From: Burkholderiaceae bacterium
GTDB lineage: Bacteria; Pseudomonadota; Gammaproteobacteria; Burkholderiales; Burkholderiaceae_C
DNA length: 15,428 nucleotides
Assembly: GCA_030726195.1 (NCBI GenBank)
Contig: JANREF010000309.1
Location: forward strand, 1-15,428
Reading direction: 5' to 3'
In this document: positions 1 to 6,328 of the stretch, one piece after another
Layout: each line of letters starts with the position of its first letter
How positions within the stretch are numbered: position 1 is the stretch's first letter
Notes under the pieces: generated by a model
Told to the model about the DNA's origin: nothing
Database searches by the model: none
What the model saw: only the letters and a program-made list of their open reading frames with translations
Program-made: the position numbers and the translations under genes

Positions 1-575
1 TGTTGGTGCCTGAGTCGCGCTACGAAGAGGCCAAGGCCTTGGCGCAAGGCGTGATCGCGCGTTTCAGTATTGGCAGCGCTTTTGACGAGGGTTCCAAGTT
101 GGGCCCCTTGGTCAGTGCGGCCCAGCGCGACCGCGTGATTGGTCTCATTCAACTGGGTTTGGATGAGGGCGCCGAGTTGGTTGCAGGCGGCCCCGACAAG
201 CCTGCCTTTGACAAGGGCTACTTTGTGCAACCCACTATTTTGCGTGTGCAGCGCCACCACACCCTGGCCAAGGAGGAGATTTTTGGCCCTGTGTTGGTCA
301 TGCTCACCTACACAGATGAAGACGAGGCTGTGGCCATTGCCAACGAAACCGTGTACGGCTTGGGCGGCGGTGTCTGGGCTGGCACAGACGAGCGCGCCAT
401 TGCTGTAGCCAGGCGTTTGCGCACTGGCCAAGTCGACATCAACGGCGCACCGTTCAACCCACAAGCGCCATTTGGCGGCTACAAGCAGTCGGGCAACGGC
501 CGCGAGAACGGCGTGTTTGGTTTGGAAGAGTTCTTAGAAGTCAAGGCCATTCAGCGTCCTGTTGCCAAGGCCTGA
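1..575 (+). CDS. Aldehyde dehydrogenase family protein, C-terminal part (5' end outside window)
   Basis: This is the last ~191 codons of an NAD(P)-dependent aldehyde dehydrogenase, which oxidises an aldehyde to a carboxylic acid in the cytoplasm. The reading frame is open to the window edge (first full codon at base 3), so the N-terminal NAD-binding part and the catalytic cysteine lie outside. Visible family marks, numbered from the first full codon: [10 protein letters not shown] just after where the Cys motif should be, EEIFGPVL at 91-98 with the second conserved Glu, YGLGGGVW at 118-125 in the cofactor/oligomer region, and the C-terminal PFGGYKQSG block at 156-164 followed by GxENG. The gene stops with TGA at 573-575. 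The substrate cannot be told from this part. A long inverted repeat follows the stop. The family call is safe; the subfamily is unknown. Confidence 0.93.
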   Translation, partial: LVPESRYEEAKALAQGVIARFSIGSAFDEGSKLGPLVSAAQRDRVIGLIQLGLDEGAELVAGGPDKPAFDKGYFVQPTILRVQRHHTLAKEEIFGPVLVMLTYTDEDEAVAIANETVYGLGGGVWAGTDERAIAVARRLRTGQVDINGAPFNPQAPFGGYKQSGNGRENGVFGLEEFLEVKAIQRPVAKA

Positions 576-589
576 TGCGCGGCGGCGCA

Positions 590-644
590 GGTGCGTCGTG
601 AGCTACTGGGGTATCCGACTGCCTGTTGGTAGCTCACCCGCACC
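590..644. repeat. Long interrupted inverted repeat downstream of the aldehyde dehydrogenase
   Basis: A perfect 9-bp stem, GTGAGCTAC (598-606) with GTAGCTCAC (629-637), is extended by a 6-bp outer stem, GGTGCG (590-595) with CGCACC (639-644), across a 2-nt/1-nt internal loop. The terminal loop is 22 nt. It starts 14 bases after the aldehyde dehydrogenase stop codon and lies ~90 bases before the penicillin acylase start. No T-run follows on either strand, so it is not a classical intrinsic terminator. It could still be a Rho-independent-like 3' stabilising hairpin or an operator. The rest of 576-733 shows only a small palindrome, CGCAGCTGCG, at 676-685. Confidence 0.6.
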
Positions 645-733
645 ACGGCGGCCTAGGGACAACACCAGCAAAGACCGCAGCTGCGTGCGGCTATGCTGCT
701 GTGTTGTTGTAGAACCTGTTGGATGACTCACTT

Positions 734-3316
734 ATGAAGCGCTCTTGGTCACGCATCGCCTTGCATGCCGTTTGGATGACGCCCCTAGTGGCGTCGATTG
801 CATTGGGTGCGGCTGTGTTGGTCTATGCCTACAACAGCCAAGCTCCGCTGGATGGTGAGCTTCAAGCCCCGCGCTTGCTCAAGCCTGTGAACGTGACGCG
901 CAACGCCAGCGATGTGACGCGCATACAGGCGCAGTCGGCTCGTGACGCGTGGTACGCCTTGGGCTGGACACACGCCACAGAGCGCGCATGGCAGCTGGAG
1001 TTCAACCGCCGCGTGGTGCGCGGCGAATTGTCGCAAGTGCTGGGCAGCGCCACACTTGAGACCGACAAACTGCTGCGCACATTGGGCATTTACCGCACCG
1101 CTCAACAACAGCTGGCAGCGCTGCCCAGCGCCGCCCAAGCGGGTTTGCAAGCCTACAGCGACGGTATCAACGATGCGGTAGCCACACAGCAGCAGTGGCT
1201 GACACCAGAGTTTGCGGTGCTTGGCGTTGATGCGCGTGCGGCTGCCCAAGCCGGGCAGTTTTGGACGCCAGCCGATGCCGTAGGCTGGTCCTTGATGATG
1301 GCCTTGGACCTTGGGGGCAACTGGAGCAACGAGTTCGCGCGCTTCAGTTTGCTGCAGACCTTAGACACCCAGGCCTTGTGGCAAGCCATGCCACCTTATG
1401 CACCCCACACCACACCGGAGCCACCGGCCACCGCAGTGGATTTGGCCCAGTTGTATGCGTCTTTGGGCGTTTACGCGCCAGCTTCGACGTCAACGGCTAC
1501 ATCAACATCAACATCAACATCCCGCCCCACTGTGGCCCAGTCGCCAGCGGGTCTGGGCGGTGCGCTCGGCGTGGCCGTTGCACAAGCCGCCAATGAATGG
1601 GTGGCCCAGTTGGGCAGTGTGCAAGGCAAGGGGTCTAACAACTGGGTGATTGCCGGCAGCCGCACACGCAGCGGTAAACCCTTGTTGGCCAACGATCCGC
1701 ACTTGGGGCTGAGTGCGCCAGCGCTGTGGTACTTCGCGCACTTGCAAGCTCCGGCCAGCAGCGACTGGCCAGCCTTGGACGTGCGTGGTGCGACACTGCC
1801 CGGTCTGCCTGTGGTGGTGTTGGGGCACACCCGCGATGTTGCTTGGGGCTTTACCAACGTGGGCCCGGACGTACAAGATTTGTATTTGGAACAGCTCAAC
1901 CCCAACGCGCCCGATCTGTACCGCCTACCCAGCGACGCAGATGTGATGAAGCCGGACGACGTGATGTTTGAGCCGTTCAGCACACGCAGCGAAACCATTG
2001 CCATCAAGGGCGACGACCCCTACACCTTCACCGTAAGGGCCAGTCGCCATGGCCCTGTGATCAGCGATGTGCAACAGGTGTACGACGGCGTGCTGGACAA
2101 AACCCGCTATGCCGTGGCCTTGCGCTGGAGCGCACTGGAGACCAACAACAAAACCATCTGGGCAGGCTTTAACGCCAACTTTGCAAGCGACGTGCAGGGG
2201 TTGGTCGATGCGTATGCAGACCACCATTCACCCATGCAAAACGTGGTGATGGCCGACACCAGTGGACGCATTTTTTACAAGGCCATTGGCACGACCCCTG
2301 TGCGTGACCCGCGCAACGACATCAGGGGCGTCGCGCCAAGCCCCGGCTGGGACGCCAAGTACGACTGGGTGGGCTGGCTGCCCTATGCCGATACACCGCA
2401 GGACGACGGCGCGCTGGGCTGGATAGGCACGGCCAACCAGCGCATTCATGGCGAGAGCTACCGCCACTTCATCACCAGCGATTGGGCCACCAGCCACCGC
2501 ATGCGGCGCATCACCCACCTCATGGAGCAAACGCCGCTGCACGACGAGAAGAGCGTGGCAGCCATGCAAAGCGATGAGCTGTCCTTGTCGGTACTGGAAC
2601 TGTTGCCGTTTCTACAGCGCACCACCAGTGAGCACCCTTTGGCTGCGCCGGCAGCGCAATTGTTGGCCAGCTTCAAGGGCGACATGCGTGTGAACTCGCC
2701 GGCGGCGCTCATGGTGTCGGTATGGGCCGATGAGCTCACGCGCTTGGTCATGCGTCCTCGCATTGGAGAGGCCAAGTTCGATGCTTTGTATGGCAAACGC
2801 CAGTTCCGGGAAGGTTTGTTGGGCGTGTTGGCCCAGGACAATACCCAGTGGTGCGGCGCGGCGGGCTGTCGCCCACTCATGACGCAAGCTTTCAACCAAA
2901 CACTGGACAAGCTCTCGGCAGACATGGGCACAGACCCCAAGTTGTGGCAATGGGGCACGCTGCATGTGGCCACCAGCGCGCACAAGCCATTTGGCAAGGT
3001 GGGTGTTTTGGCCAAACTGTTCAACGTCGAGGTGCCCGTCGGTGGTGACGCCTACACCGTCAACGTGGGCCGCTACCACGCCAATGCCGACAAGCCTTTT
3101 GCGGTGGTGCATGCCGCGTCGCTGCGCGCAATTTACGATATGTCGGACTTGTCTAAGTCGCAGTTCATTTACCAAACCGGACAGAGCGGCAACGTGTTGT
3201 CCAGCCGTTACAGCGACATGAGTGCAGAGTGGGCCAATGCCCGTTACCGACCACTTGGTGTGGAGGGTGAGACCGTGCAACACAGCTTGCGCTTGGTGCC
3301 GTCTCAAGGGCAGTAG
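734..3316 (+). CDS. Penicillin acylase family (peptidase S45) N-terminal nucleophile hydrolase
   Basis: An 860-residue amide hydrolase of the penicillin G acylase / AHL acylase group, made as a precursor that cuts itself into alpha and beta chains. Residues ~8-33 form one hydrophobic segment, a signal peptide or N-terminal anchor, so the enzyme probably acts in the periplasm. The autocleavage site is G|SNNWVIAG, with the nucleophilic Ser at residue 301 (codon at 1634). NDPHLGL follows at 320-326 and the oxyanion Asn sits in GTANQR at ~568. The C-terminal GQSGN...SRYSDM...W block is typical of the family. Before the cleavage site, residues ~250-263 are a Thr/Ser linker encoded by a hexamer repeat. 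ATG 734 is preferred because GGATGA lies 7 bases upstream; TTG 719 would add five residues. The natural substrate could be an acyl-homoserine lactone, a beta-lactam or another amide; the sequence does not decide. Confidence 0.93.
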   Translation: MKRSWSRIALHAVWMTPLVASIALGAAVLVYAYNSQAPLDGELQAPRLLKPVNVTRNASDVTRIQAQSARDAWYALGWTHATERAWQLEFNRRVVRGELSQVLGSATLETDKLLRTLGIYRTAQQQLAALPSAAQAGLQAYSDGINDAVATQQQWLTPEFAVLGVDARAAAQAGQFWTPADAVGWSLMMALDLGGNWSNEFARFSLLQTLDTQALWQAMPPYAPHTTPEPPATAVDLAQLYASLGVYAPASTSTATSTSTSTSRPTVAQSPAGLGGALGVAVAQAANEWVAQLGSVQGKGSNNWVIAGSRTRSGKPLLANDPHLGLSAPALWYFAHLQAPASSDWPALDVRGATLPGLPVVVLGHTRDVAWGFTNVGPDVQDLYLEQLNPNAPDLYRLPSDADVMKPDDVMFEPFSTRSETIAIKGDDPYTFTVRASRHGPVISDVQQVYDGVLDKTRYAVALRWSALETNNKTIWAGFNANFASDVQGLVDAYADHHSPMQNVVMADTSGRIFYKAIGTTPVRDPRNDIRGVAPSPGWDAKYDWVGWLPYADTPQDDGALGWIGTANQRIHGESYRHFITSDWATSHRMRRITHLMEQTPLHDEKSVAAMQSDELSLSVLELLPFLQRTTSEHPLAAPAAQLLASFKGDMRVNSPAALMVSVWADELTRLVMRPRIGEAKFDALYGKRQFREGLLGVLAQDNTQWCGAAGCRPLMTQAFNQTLDKLSADMGTDPKLWQWGTLHVATSAHKPFGKVGVLAKLFNVEVPVGGDAYTVNVGRYHANADKPFAVVHAASLRAIYDMSDLSKSQFIYQTGQSGNVLSSRYSDMSAEWANARYRPLGVEGETVQHSLRLVPSQGQ
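1499..1521 (+). repeat. In-frame hexanucleotide microsatellite (ACATCA)n inside the acylase gene
   Basis: Almost four units of a 6-bp repeat (acatca) lie here, preceded by more degenerate TCNACG-like copies from ~1482. It is translated as alternating Thr-Ser, just before the beta-chain nucleophile, in the part corresponding to the end of the alpha chain or the spacer peptide. Because the unit is 6 bp, gain or loss of copies keeps the frame and only changes linker length. Confidence 0.75.
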
Positions 3317-3340
3317 TGTGGCCGCACGGGTTTCGACTAG

Positions 3341-3363
3341 ACCCTCTGGTCAAGCCAGAGGGT
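3341..3363. repeat. Perfect 9-bp hairpin (REP-like palindrome) behind the acylase gene
   Basis: ACCCTCTGG (3341-3349) and CCAGAGGGT (3355-3363) are exact reverse complements around a 5-nt loop, 25 bases after the acylase stop. No T-run follows. The context TTTCGACTAG before and GTGACAAG after resembles the dispersed intergenic palindromes common in Proteobacteria, so a REP-type element is likely. It may also help end or protect the acylase transcript. The 3' arm leads straight into the 13-bp tandem repeat. Confidence 0.6.
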
Positions 3364-3364
3364 G

Positions 3365-3455
3365 ACAAGTCTGGGGCGCAAGACCAGGGCACAAGTCTGG
3401 GGCACACGCCTAGGGCACAAGTTTGTGGCACGAGGGTGGCGCACAACGGTGTGGG
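3365..3455 (+). repeat. Degenerate 13-bp tandem repeat, about 7 units
   Basis: Seven consecutive 13-bp units begin at 3365, 3378, 3391, 3404, 3417, 3430 and 3443. Units 1 and 3 are identical (acaagtctggggc). The others are degenerate forms such as gcaagaccagggc, acacgcctagggc and acaagtttgtggc. There is a second-order 26-bp similarity between units 1-2 and 3-4. The array lies between the convergent ends of the acylase (+) and the flavodoxin (-) genes. The remaining ~110 bases to the flavodoxin stop show no recognisable feature. Confidence 0.75.
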
Positions 3456-3566
3456 CTGGTGTGGCACTGGTGCGTCGATGTTCAGTGGGTGTTGTCGGGG
3501 CGTTGCTGGTGCGCTGCCGGTGCCGCAGTGCTTGGGCGTACGCGCTGGGCGCATGTGCATCGCGCG

Positions 3567-4112
3567 TCAGGGCTTAGCCCAGCTGGCAATCCAGTCTGTG
3601 GCCCATGCCCGTGCCGCGGCTGGTGCGTCGTCGTCTTCGCTGGCGTCGTGTTCAAACACCGTGCCTATGCGTTTGGCGCCCAAGTCGGCCAGTTTGGCAT
3701 CCAGCAGCTTGGGGCCACCTGCATAGGTATCGCCGTAGGTGCTGTCGCCCATGGCCATGAGGCCGTAGTACACGTGGCCCAAGTAGGCGGGTTCCAAATC
3801 AAACGAGGCCAAGAACGCCTGCGCGTTCTCGGGTACGTCGCCTGCGCCGTGCGTGGACGAGCACACGATGTACACCGTATCACTGGTTTGAGGGGCGCCG
3901 GGTGCGGCTGTCTCAGAGGCCAATACCGCTATGCCGTGGCTGCTGTCCAAGCGTGTGACAGTGGTGTCTTTGAAATGTGACGCGAGCGTATCCGCGGCGG
4001 CCTGCGCGGCATGCAAGGCGTTGTCGCCTGTGGTGCCTACCAAGACGTGCAGGGTGGTTGTAGCGCTTGGTAGCGTGGCGGTTGCGGTGTGTGCGGGGGA
4101 GTAATTCGACAT
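3567..4112 (-). CDS. MioC-like flavodoxin domain protein
   Basis: A 181-residue single flavodoxin-like domain, expected to bind FMN and carry electrons in the cytoplasm. FMN-binding marks resemble MioC and the flavodoxin domain of sulfite reductase (CysJ): phosphate loop VGTTGDNA at 25-32, SSTHGAGDVPENAQAF at 85-100, GLMAMGDSTYGDTY at 117-130 and LADLGAKRIG at 141-150. The first ~20 residues are a Thr/Ala-rich extension without a recognisable domain. The start at 4112 is the only sensible ATG before the domain, and its Shine-Dalgarno is weak. It is divergent from tRNA-Pro across 73 bases. No reductase partner gene is next to it, so its redox partner is unknown. Confidence 0.88.
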   Translation of the reverse strand: MSNYSPAHTATATLPSATTTLHVLVGTTGDNALHAAQAAADTLASHFKDTTVTRLDSSHGIAVLASETAAPGAPQTSDTVYIVCSSTHGAGDVPENAQAFLASFDLEPAYLGHVYYGLMAMGDSTYGDTYAGGPKLLDAKLADLGAKRIGTVFEHDASEDDDAPAAARAWATDWIASWAKP

Positions 4113-4168
4113 GGCGACTATTTTTAACTAAAATTTTTGGCGACCTCAAAATCGGGTCAAGATCGCGC

Positions 4169-4174
4169 TACAAT
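4169..4174 (+). promoter_or_regulatory. Probable -10 box (TACAAT) of the tRNA-Pro gene
   Basis: TACAAT lies 11 bases before the first base of the mature tRNA, which would place transcription start at about 4181 with a very short leader, usual for tRNA genes. No good -35 hexamer is found at 16-18 bp, so the call rests on the -10 box and its position. Confidence 0.45.
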
Positions 4175-4185
4175 TTGACGCTTGT

Positions 4186-4262
4186 CGGAGCGTAGCGCAG
4201 TCTGGTAGCGCACCTGGTTTGGGACCAGGGGGTCGTAGGTTCGAATCCTACCGTTCCGACCA
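4186..4262 (+). tRNA. tRNA-Pro (anticodon TGG)
   Basis: A complete 77-base cloverleaf. The acceptor stem CGGAGCG pairs with CGTTCCG (one G-U). The D arm is GCGC...GCGC. The anticodon stem CCTGG/CCAGG carries the loop TTTGGGA, giving anticodon TGG, which reads CCN proline codons, chiefly CCA. The T arm is GTAGG-TTCGAAT-CCTAC, the discriminator is A and the CCA end is encoded. An intrinsic terminator follows 25 bases later. Confidence 0.97.
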
Positions 4263-4287
4263 CCAGTTTTTTAAAAGTTGTCAAAAT

Positions 4288-4315
4288 AGGCCCATCACAT
4301 TGGGCCTTTTTTATT
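4288..4315 (+). terminator. Intrinsic terminator after tRNA-Pro
   Basis: The stem AGGCCCA (4288-4294) / TGGGCCT (4301-4307) has a 6-nt loop and is followed at once by TTTTTATT. This is a classical Rho-independent terminator for the tRNA-Pro transcript. It implies that tRNA-Arg, 40-odd bases further on, has its own promoter or depends on readthrough. Confidence 0.85.
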
Positions 4316-4358
4316 GGTGCTTCCCAATGCCGCCCTCGGTGCGCCAACAACCATCAAA

Positions 4359-4435
4359 CTGCCCGTAGCTCAGCTGGATAGAGCAACGGCCTTCTAAGCC
4401 GTAGGTCACAGGTTCGACCCCTGTCGGGCAGGCCA
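4359..4435 (+). tRNA. tRNA-Arg (anticodon TCT)
   Basis: A complete 77-base cloverleaf. The acceptor CTGCCCG pairs perfectly with CGGGCAG. The D arm is GCTC...GAGC. The anticodon stem ACGGC/GCCGT carries the loop CTTCTAA, giving anticodon TCT for AGA/AGG arginine codons. The T arm is ACAGG-TTCGACC-CCTGT, the discriminator is G and the CCA end is encoded. The following 153 bases up to the racemase gene hold only a weak hairpin (CAAGGC/GCCTTG) without a T-run. Confidence 0.97.
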
Positions 4436-4588
4436 CTTTGGCAAGGCATAGCGCCTTGGCAACGCCATACGTTTGTAACGCCTCGCAGTTGTGGCCCACG
4501 CGCTGGATGATGTTTGCCACAGCCGGGCAGTGGGTCGCCGCTGGGGTGGCTGCTTCTGAGCCTCGCCTATCACTAGGGACACATCAAC

Positions 4589-5245
4589 ATGCCACGCATT
4601 GCCCTGATACACGCGCTGTCGCATTCTGTTGCGCCCATCAACAACGCCATGACCGAGCTGTGGCCGCAGGCCTTGCGTATGAACCTGTTGGATGACAGTT
4701 TGTCGGCAGACTTGGCGGCCAGCGCAGGCGGGCTTGATGCCGTGATGACGCAGCGTTTTATGGACTTGGCCGACTACGCGGTGGGCACTGGCGCGCAGGC
4801 GTTGTTGTTTACGTGTTCTGCGTTCGGGCCTTGTATCGATGCGGTGGCGCGCAAACACGCCCACTTACCCGTACTCAAACCCAACGAGGCCATGGTGCAA
4901 GAGGCGTTACGCTTGGCTGGTGACGGCGCTGGGCCCATTGGCTTGGTGGCTTCATTTGCGCCAACGCTGCAGTCCATGCCGCAGGAGTTTGGTGCGGGCA
5001 TCGCACTTCAAACCCGGTTGGTGGCCTCCGCTCTGACGGCCCTCAATGCCGGTGAGCTTGAGGCGCATGATCACGCGGTGTTGGTGGCTGCGCAGGCTTT
5101 GGTTGGGCAGGGCTGCGGCGTGATTGCATTGGCGCAGTTCAGTATGGCCAGGGCAGCACCGCTGCTGCGCGCCCAGTTGCCAGTGCCCGTATTGACCACG
5201 CCCGGTAGCGCTATTGCCCTGTTAAAACGGCGTTTGGCTCACTAG
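4589..5245 (+). CDS. Aspartate/glutamate racemase family protein
   Basis: A 218-residue protein of the Asp/Glu/hydantoin racemase superfamily (PF01177-like): two similar alpha/beta halves that normally supply one catalytic cysteine each. The first cysteine is present in ALLFTCSAFG (Cys76). The second expected site, the family's LGCT-type motif, reads IALAQFSMA at 179-187, so Gln stands where Cys would be. A strict two-base racemase mechanism is therefore doubtful; a decarboxylase, isomerase or one-cysteine activity is possible. The ATG at 4589 has TAGGGAC 8-9 bases upstream as a Shine-Dalgarno. The gene is convergent with a D-amino-acid transaminase-like gene, which hints at D-amino-acid metabolism, but the two are not in one operon. 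Confidence 0.82.
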   Translation: MPRIALIHALSHSVAPINNAMTELWPQALRMNLLDDSLSADLAASAGGLDAVMTQRFMDLADYAVGTGAQALLFTCSAFGPCIDAVARKHAHLPVLKPNEAMVQEALRLAGDGAGPIGLVASFAPTLQSMPQEFGAGIALQTRLVASALTALNAGELEAHDHAVLVAAQALVGQGCGVIALAQFSMARAAPLLRAQLPVPVLTTPGSAIALLKRRLAH

Positions 5246-5278
5246 GCTGGGGCGTCAGCCGCGTCGAAACCGCAGCTG

Positions 5279-5317
5279 GTTATCCCAACTGTTTATCCAA
5301 ATTGTTTATCCAAATTG
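5279..5317. repeat. AT-rich 13-bp tandem repeat (3 units) between convergent genes
   Basis: Two exact copies of tttatccaaattg (5292-5304 and 5305-5317) are preceded by a diverged copy gttatcccaactg (5279-5291, 10 of 13 identical). The array is much more AT-rich than its surroundings. It lies in the 127-base gap between the racemase stop and the transaminase stop. No clear intrinsic terminator was found in this gap, apart from a weak GGCTG/CAGCC hairpin at 5245-5260 without a T-run. Confidence 0.75.
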
Positions 5318-5372
5318 TTTGTTACCCCAACGGTTGTCGGGGGGGGCCACAGCGTCTGACTTGGCGCTGGTC

Positions 5373-6263
5373 TTAGATGCGACTGGCGCGTTTGGCCAGC
5401 TGGTAGCGCTGGTACAGCTCGTTGTAGATGGGGCCAGGCGCGCCGTTGCCAACGGGTTGGCCATCGAGTGTTGTGATGGGCAGCACCTCCTTGGTGGCCG
5501 AGCTCAGCAGCAGCTCATCGGCGTCTAGCACTTCGGCTTGAGTGACTGCGCGCAGCTCAAAGCCAATGCCTGCGTCCTTGCACAGTTGCTCCAACAGCCC
5601 GTAGCGTATGCCTTCTAGCACCAGGTTGTCCTTGGGCGGGCCACTGACCACGCCGTGTTTCACCACCCACACGTTGCTGGCTGCCGCTTCGCTCAAGTGC
5701 TCGCCCCTGAACATCACAGTTTCGACAGCGCCTGCATCCGCACTGATTTGCCTAGAAAACACCGCACCCAGCAGCGACGTGCTTTTGATGTGGGCCTTTT
5801 CCCAGCGAAAGTCTGGCGCACTCACGCAGGCCACGCCTTGTGTGCGCTGTACGTCGGTGGGCATAGACATCGGGTTGAGCATGACAAACACCGTGGGTGT
5901 GATGTCGGCGGGCATGACATGGTCTCGCATGGCAACGCCGCGCGTGATTTGCACGTAAATGAGGTGGTTGGCGCTGACCGGTGCATCCGCATGTGTGAGC
6001 AAGCCCGTTGCGATGGCGTGCCACTCGCCGCGTGTGTGTGGGTTGGCAATACGCAGCTCGGCCAGTGAGCGATCGAGTCGCTGCATGTGCTGCTCAAATC
6101 GAAAGACTTGACCGTCGTACACGGATAGAACTTCATACACACCATCGCCAAAAATAAAGCCACGGTCCATCACGCTGATGTGGGCTTGGTTCAGTGGCAG
6201 CACTTGGCCATTCAGGTAGCAAGGTGTGGCGGCGATGCGGGCCAGGTCGGATGTGGTGCTCAT
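5373..6263 (-). CDS. dat: Class IV aminotransferase, D-amino-acid transaminase-like
   Basis: A 296-residue fold-type IV PLP enzyme that transfers the amino group between a D-amino acid (typically D-Ala, D-Glu or D-Asp) and a 2-oxo acid. The PLP lysine is Lys160 in HIKSTSLLGAV, and Glu192 lies in LSEAAASNV, where it contacts the pyridine nitrogen. QITRGVAMRDH at 105-115 supplies the R-x-H pair that grips the substrate carboxylate in D-amino-acid transaminases; this favours Dat over branched-chain transaminase or aminodeoxychorismate lyase. MDRGFIFGDGVYE at 32-44 is the usual N-terminal motif. The start is ATG at 6263; the frame is open up to 6833, but that upstream part is antisense-like and overlaps the preceding gene. 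No strong Shine-Dalgarno is visible. It lies 65 bases behind the DUF2520 gene on the same strand. Confidence 0.88.
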   Translation of the reverse strand: MSTTSDLARIAATPCYLNGQVLPLNQAHISVMDRGFIFGDGVYEVLSVYDGQVFRFEQHMQRLDRSLAELRIANPHTRGEWHAIATGLLTHADAPVSANHLIYVQITRGVAMRDHVMPADITPTVFVMLNPMSMPTDVQRTQGVACVSAPDFRWEKAHIKSTSLLGAVFSRQISADAGAVETVMFRGEHLSEAAASNVWVVKHGVVSGPPKDNLVLEGIRYGLLEQLCKDAGIGFELRAVTQAEVLDADELLLSSATKEVLPITTLDGQPVGNGAPGPIYNELYQRYQLAKRASRI

Positions 6264-6328
6264 GTGCGTTTGAGGTTGGTTGGCTTGGTGTCGTGATCGT
6301 GTGACCTCGTTATGACGCGATGACGGCC

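Noticed and set aside
2458..3307. Minus-strand open frames of 188 and 231 codons inside the acylase gene
   Set aside because: Shadows of the acylase coding sequence; no motifs and no start signals.
3341..3363. Hairpin as a standard intrinsic terminator
   Set aside because: The stem is perfect but no T-run follows on either strand, so it is listed as a REP-like palindrome instead.
3365..3455. CRISPR array
   Set aside because: Units are only 13 bp, directly adjacent without spacers, and degenerate; no cas genes nearby.
3316..3980. Plus-strand open frames across the 13-bp repeat and flavodoxin gene
   Set aside because: Generated by repeat sequence and the antisense of the flavodoxin gene; Gly/Trp/Val-rich junk composition.
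4436..4470. CAAGGC/GCCTTG hairpin after tRNA-Arg as a terminator
   Set aside because: Six-base stem, no T-run, could easily be chance.
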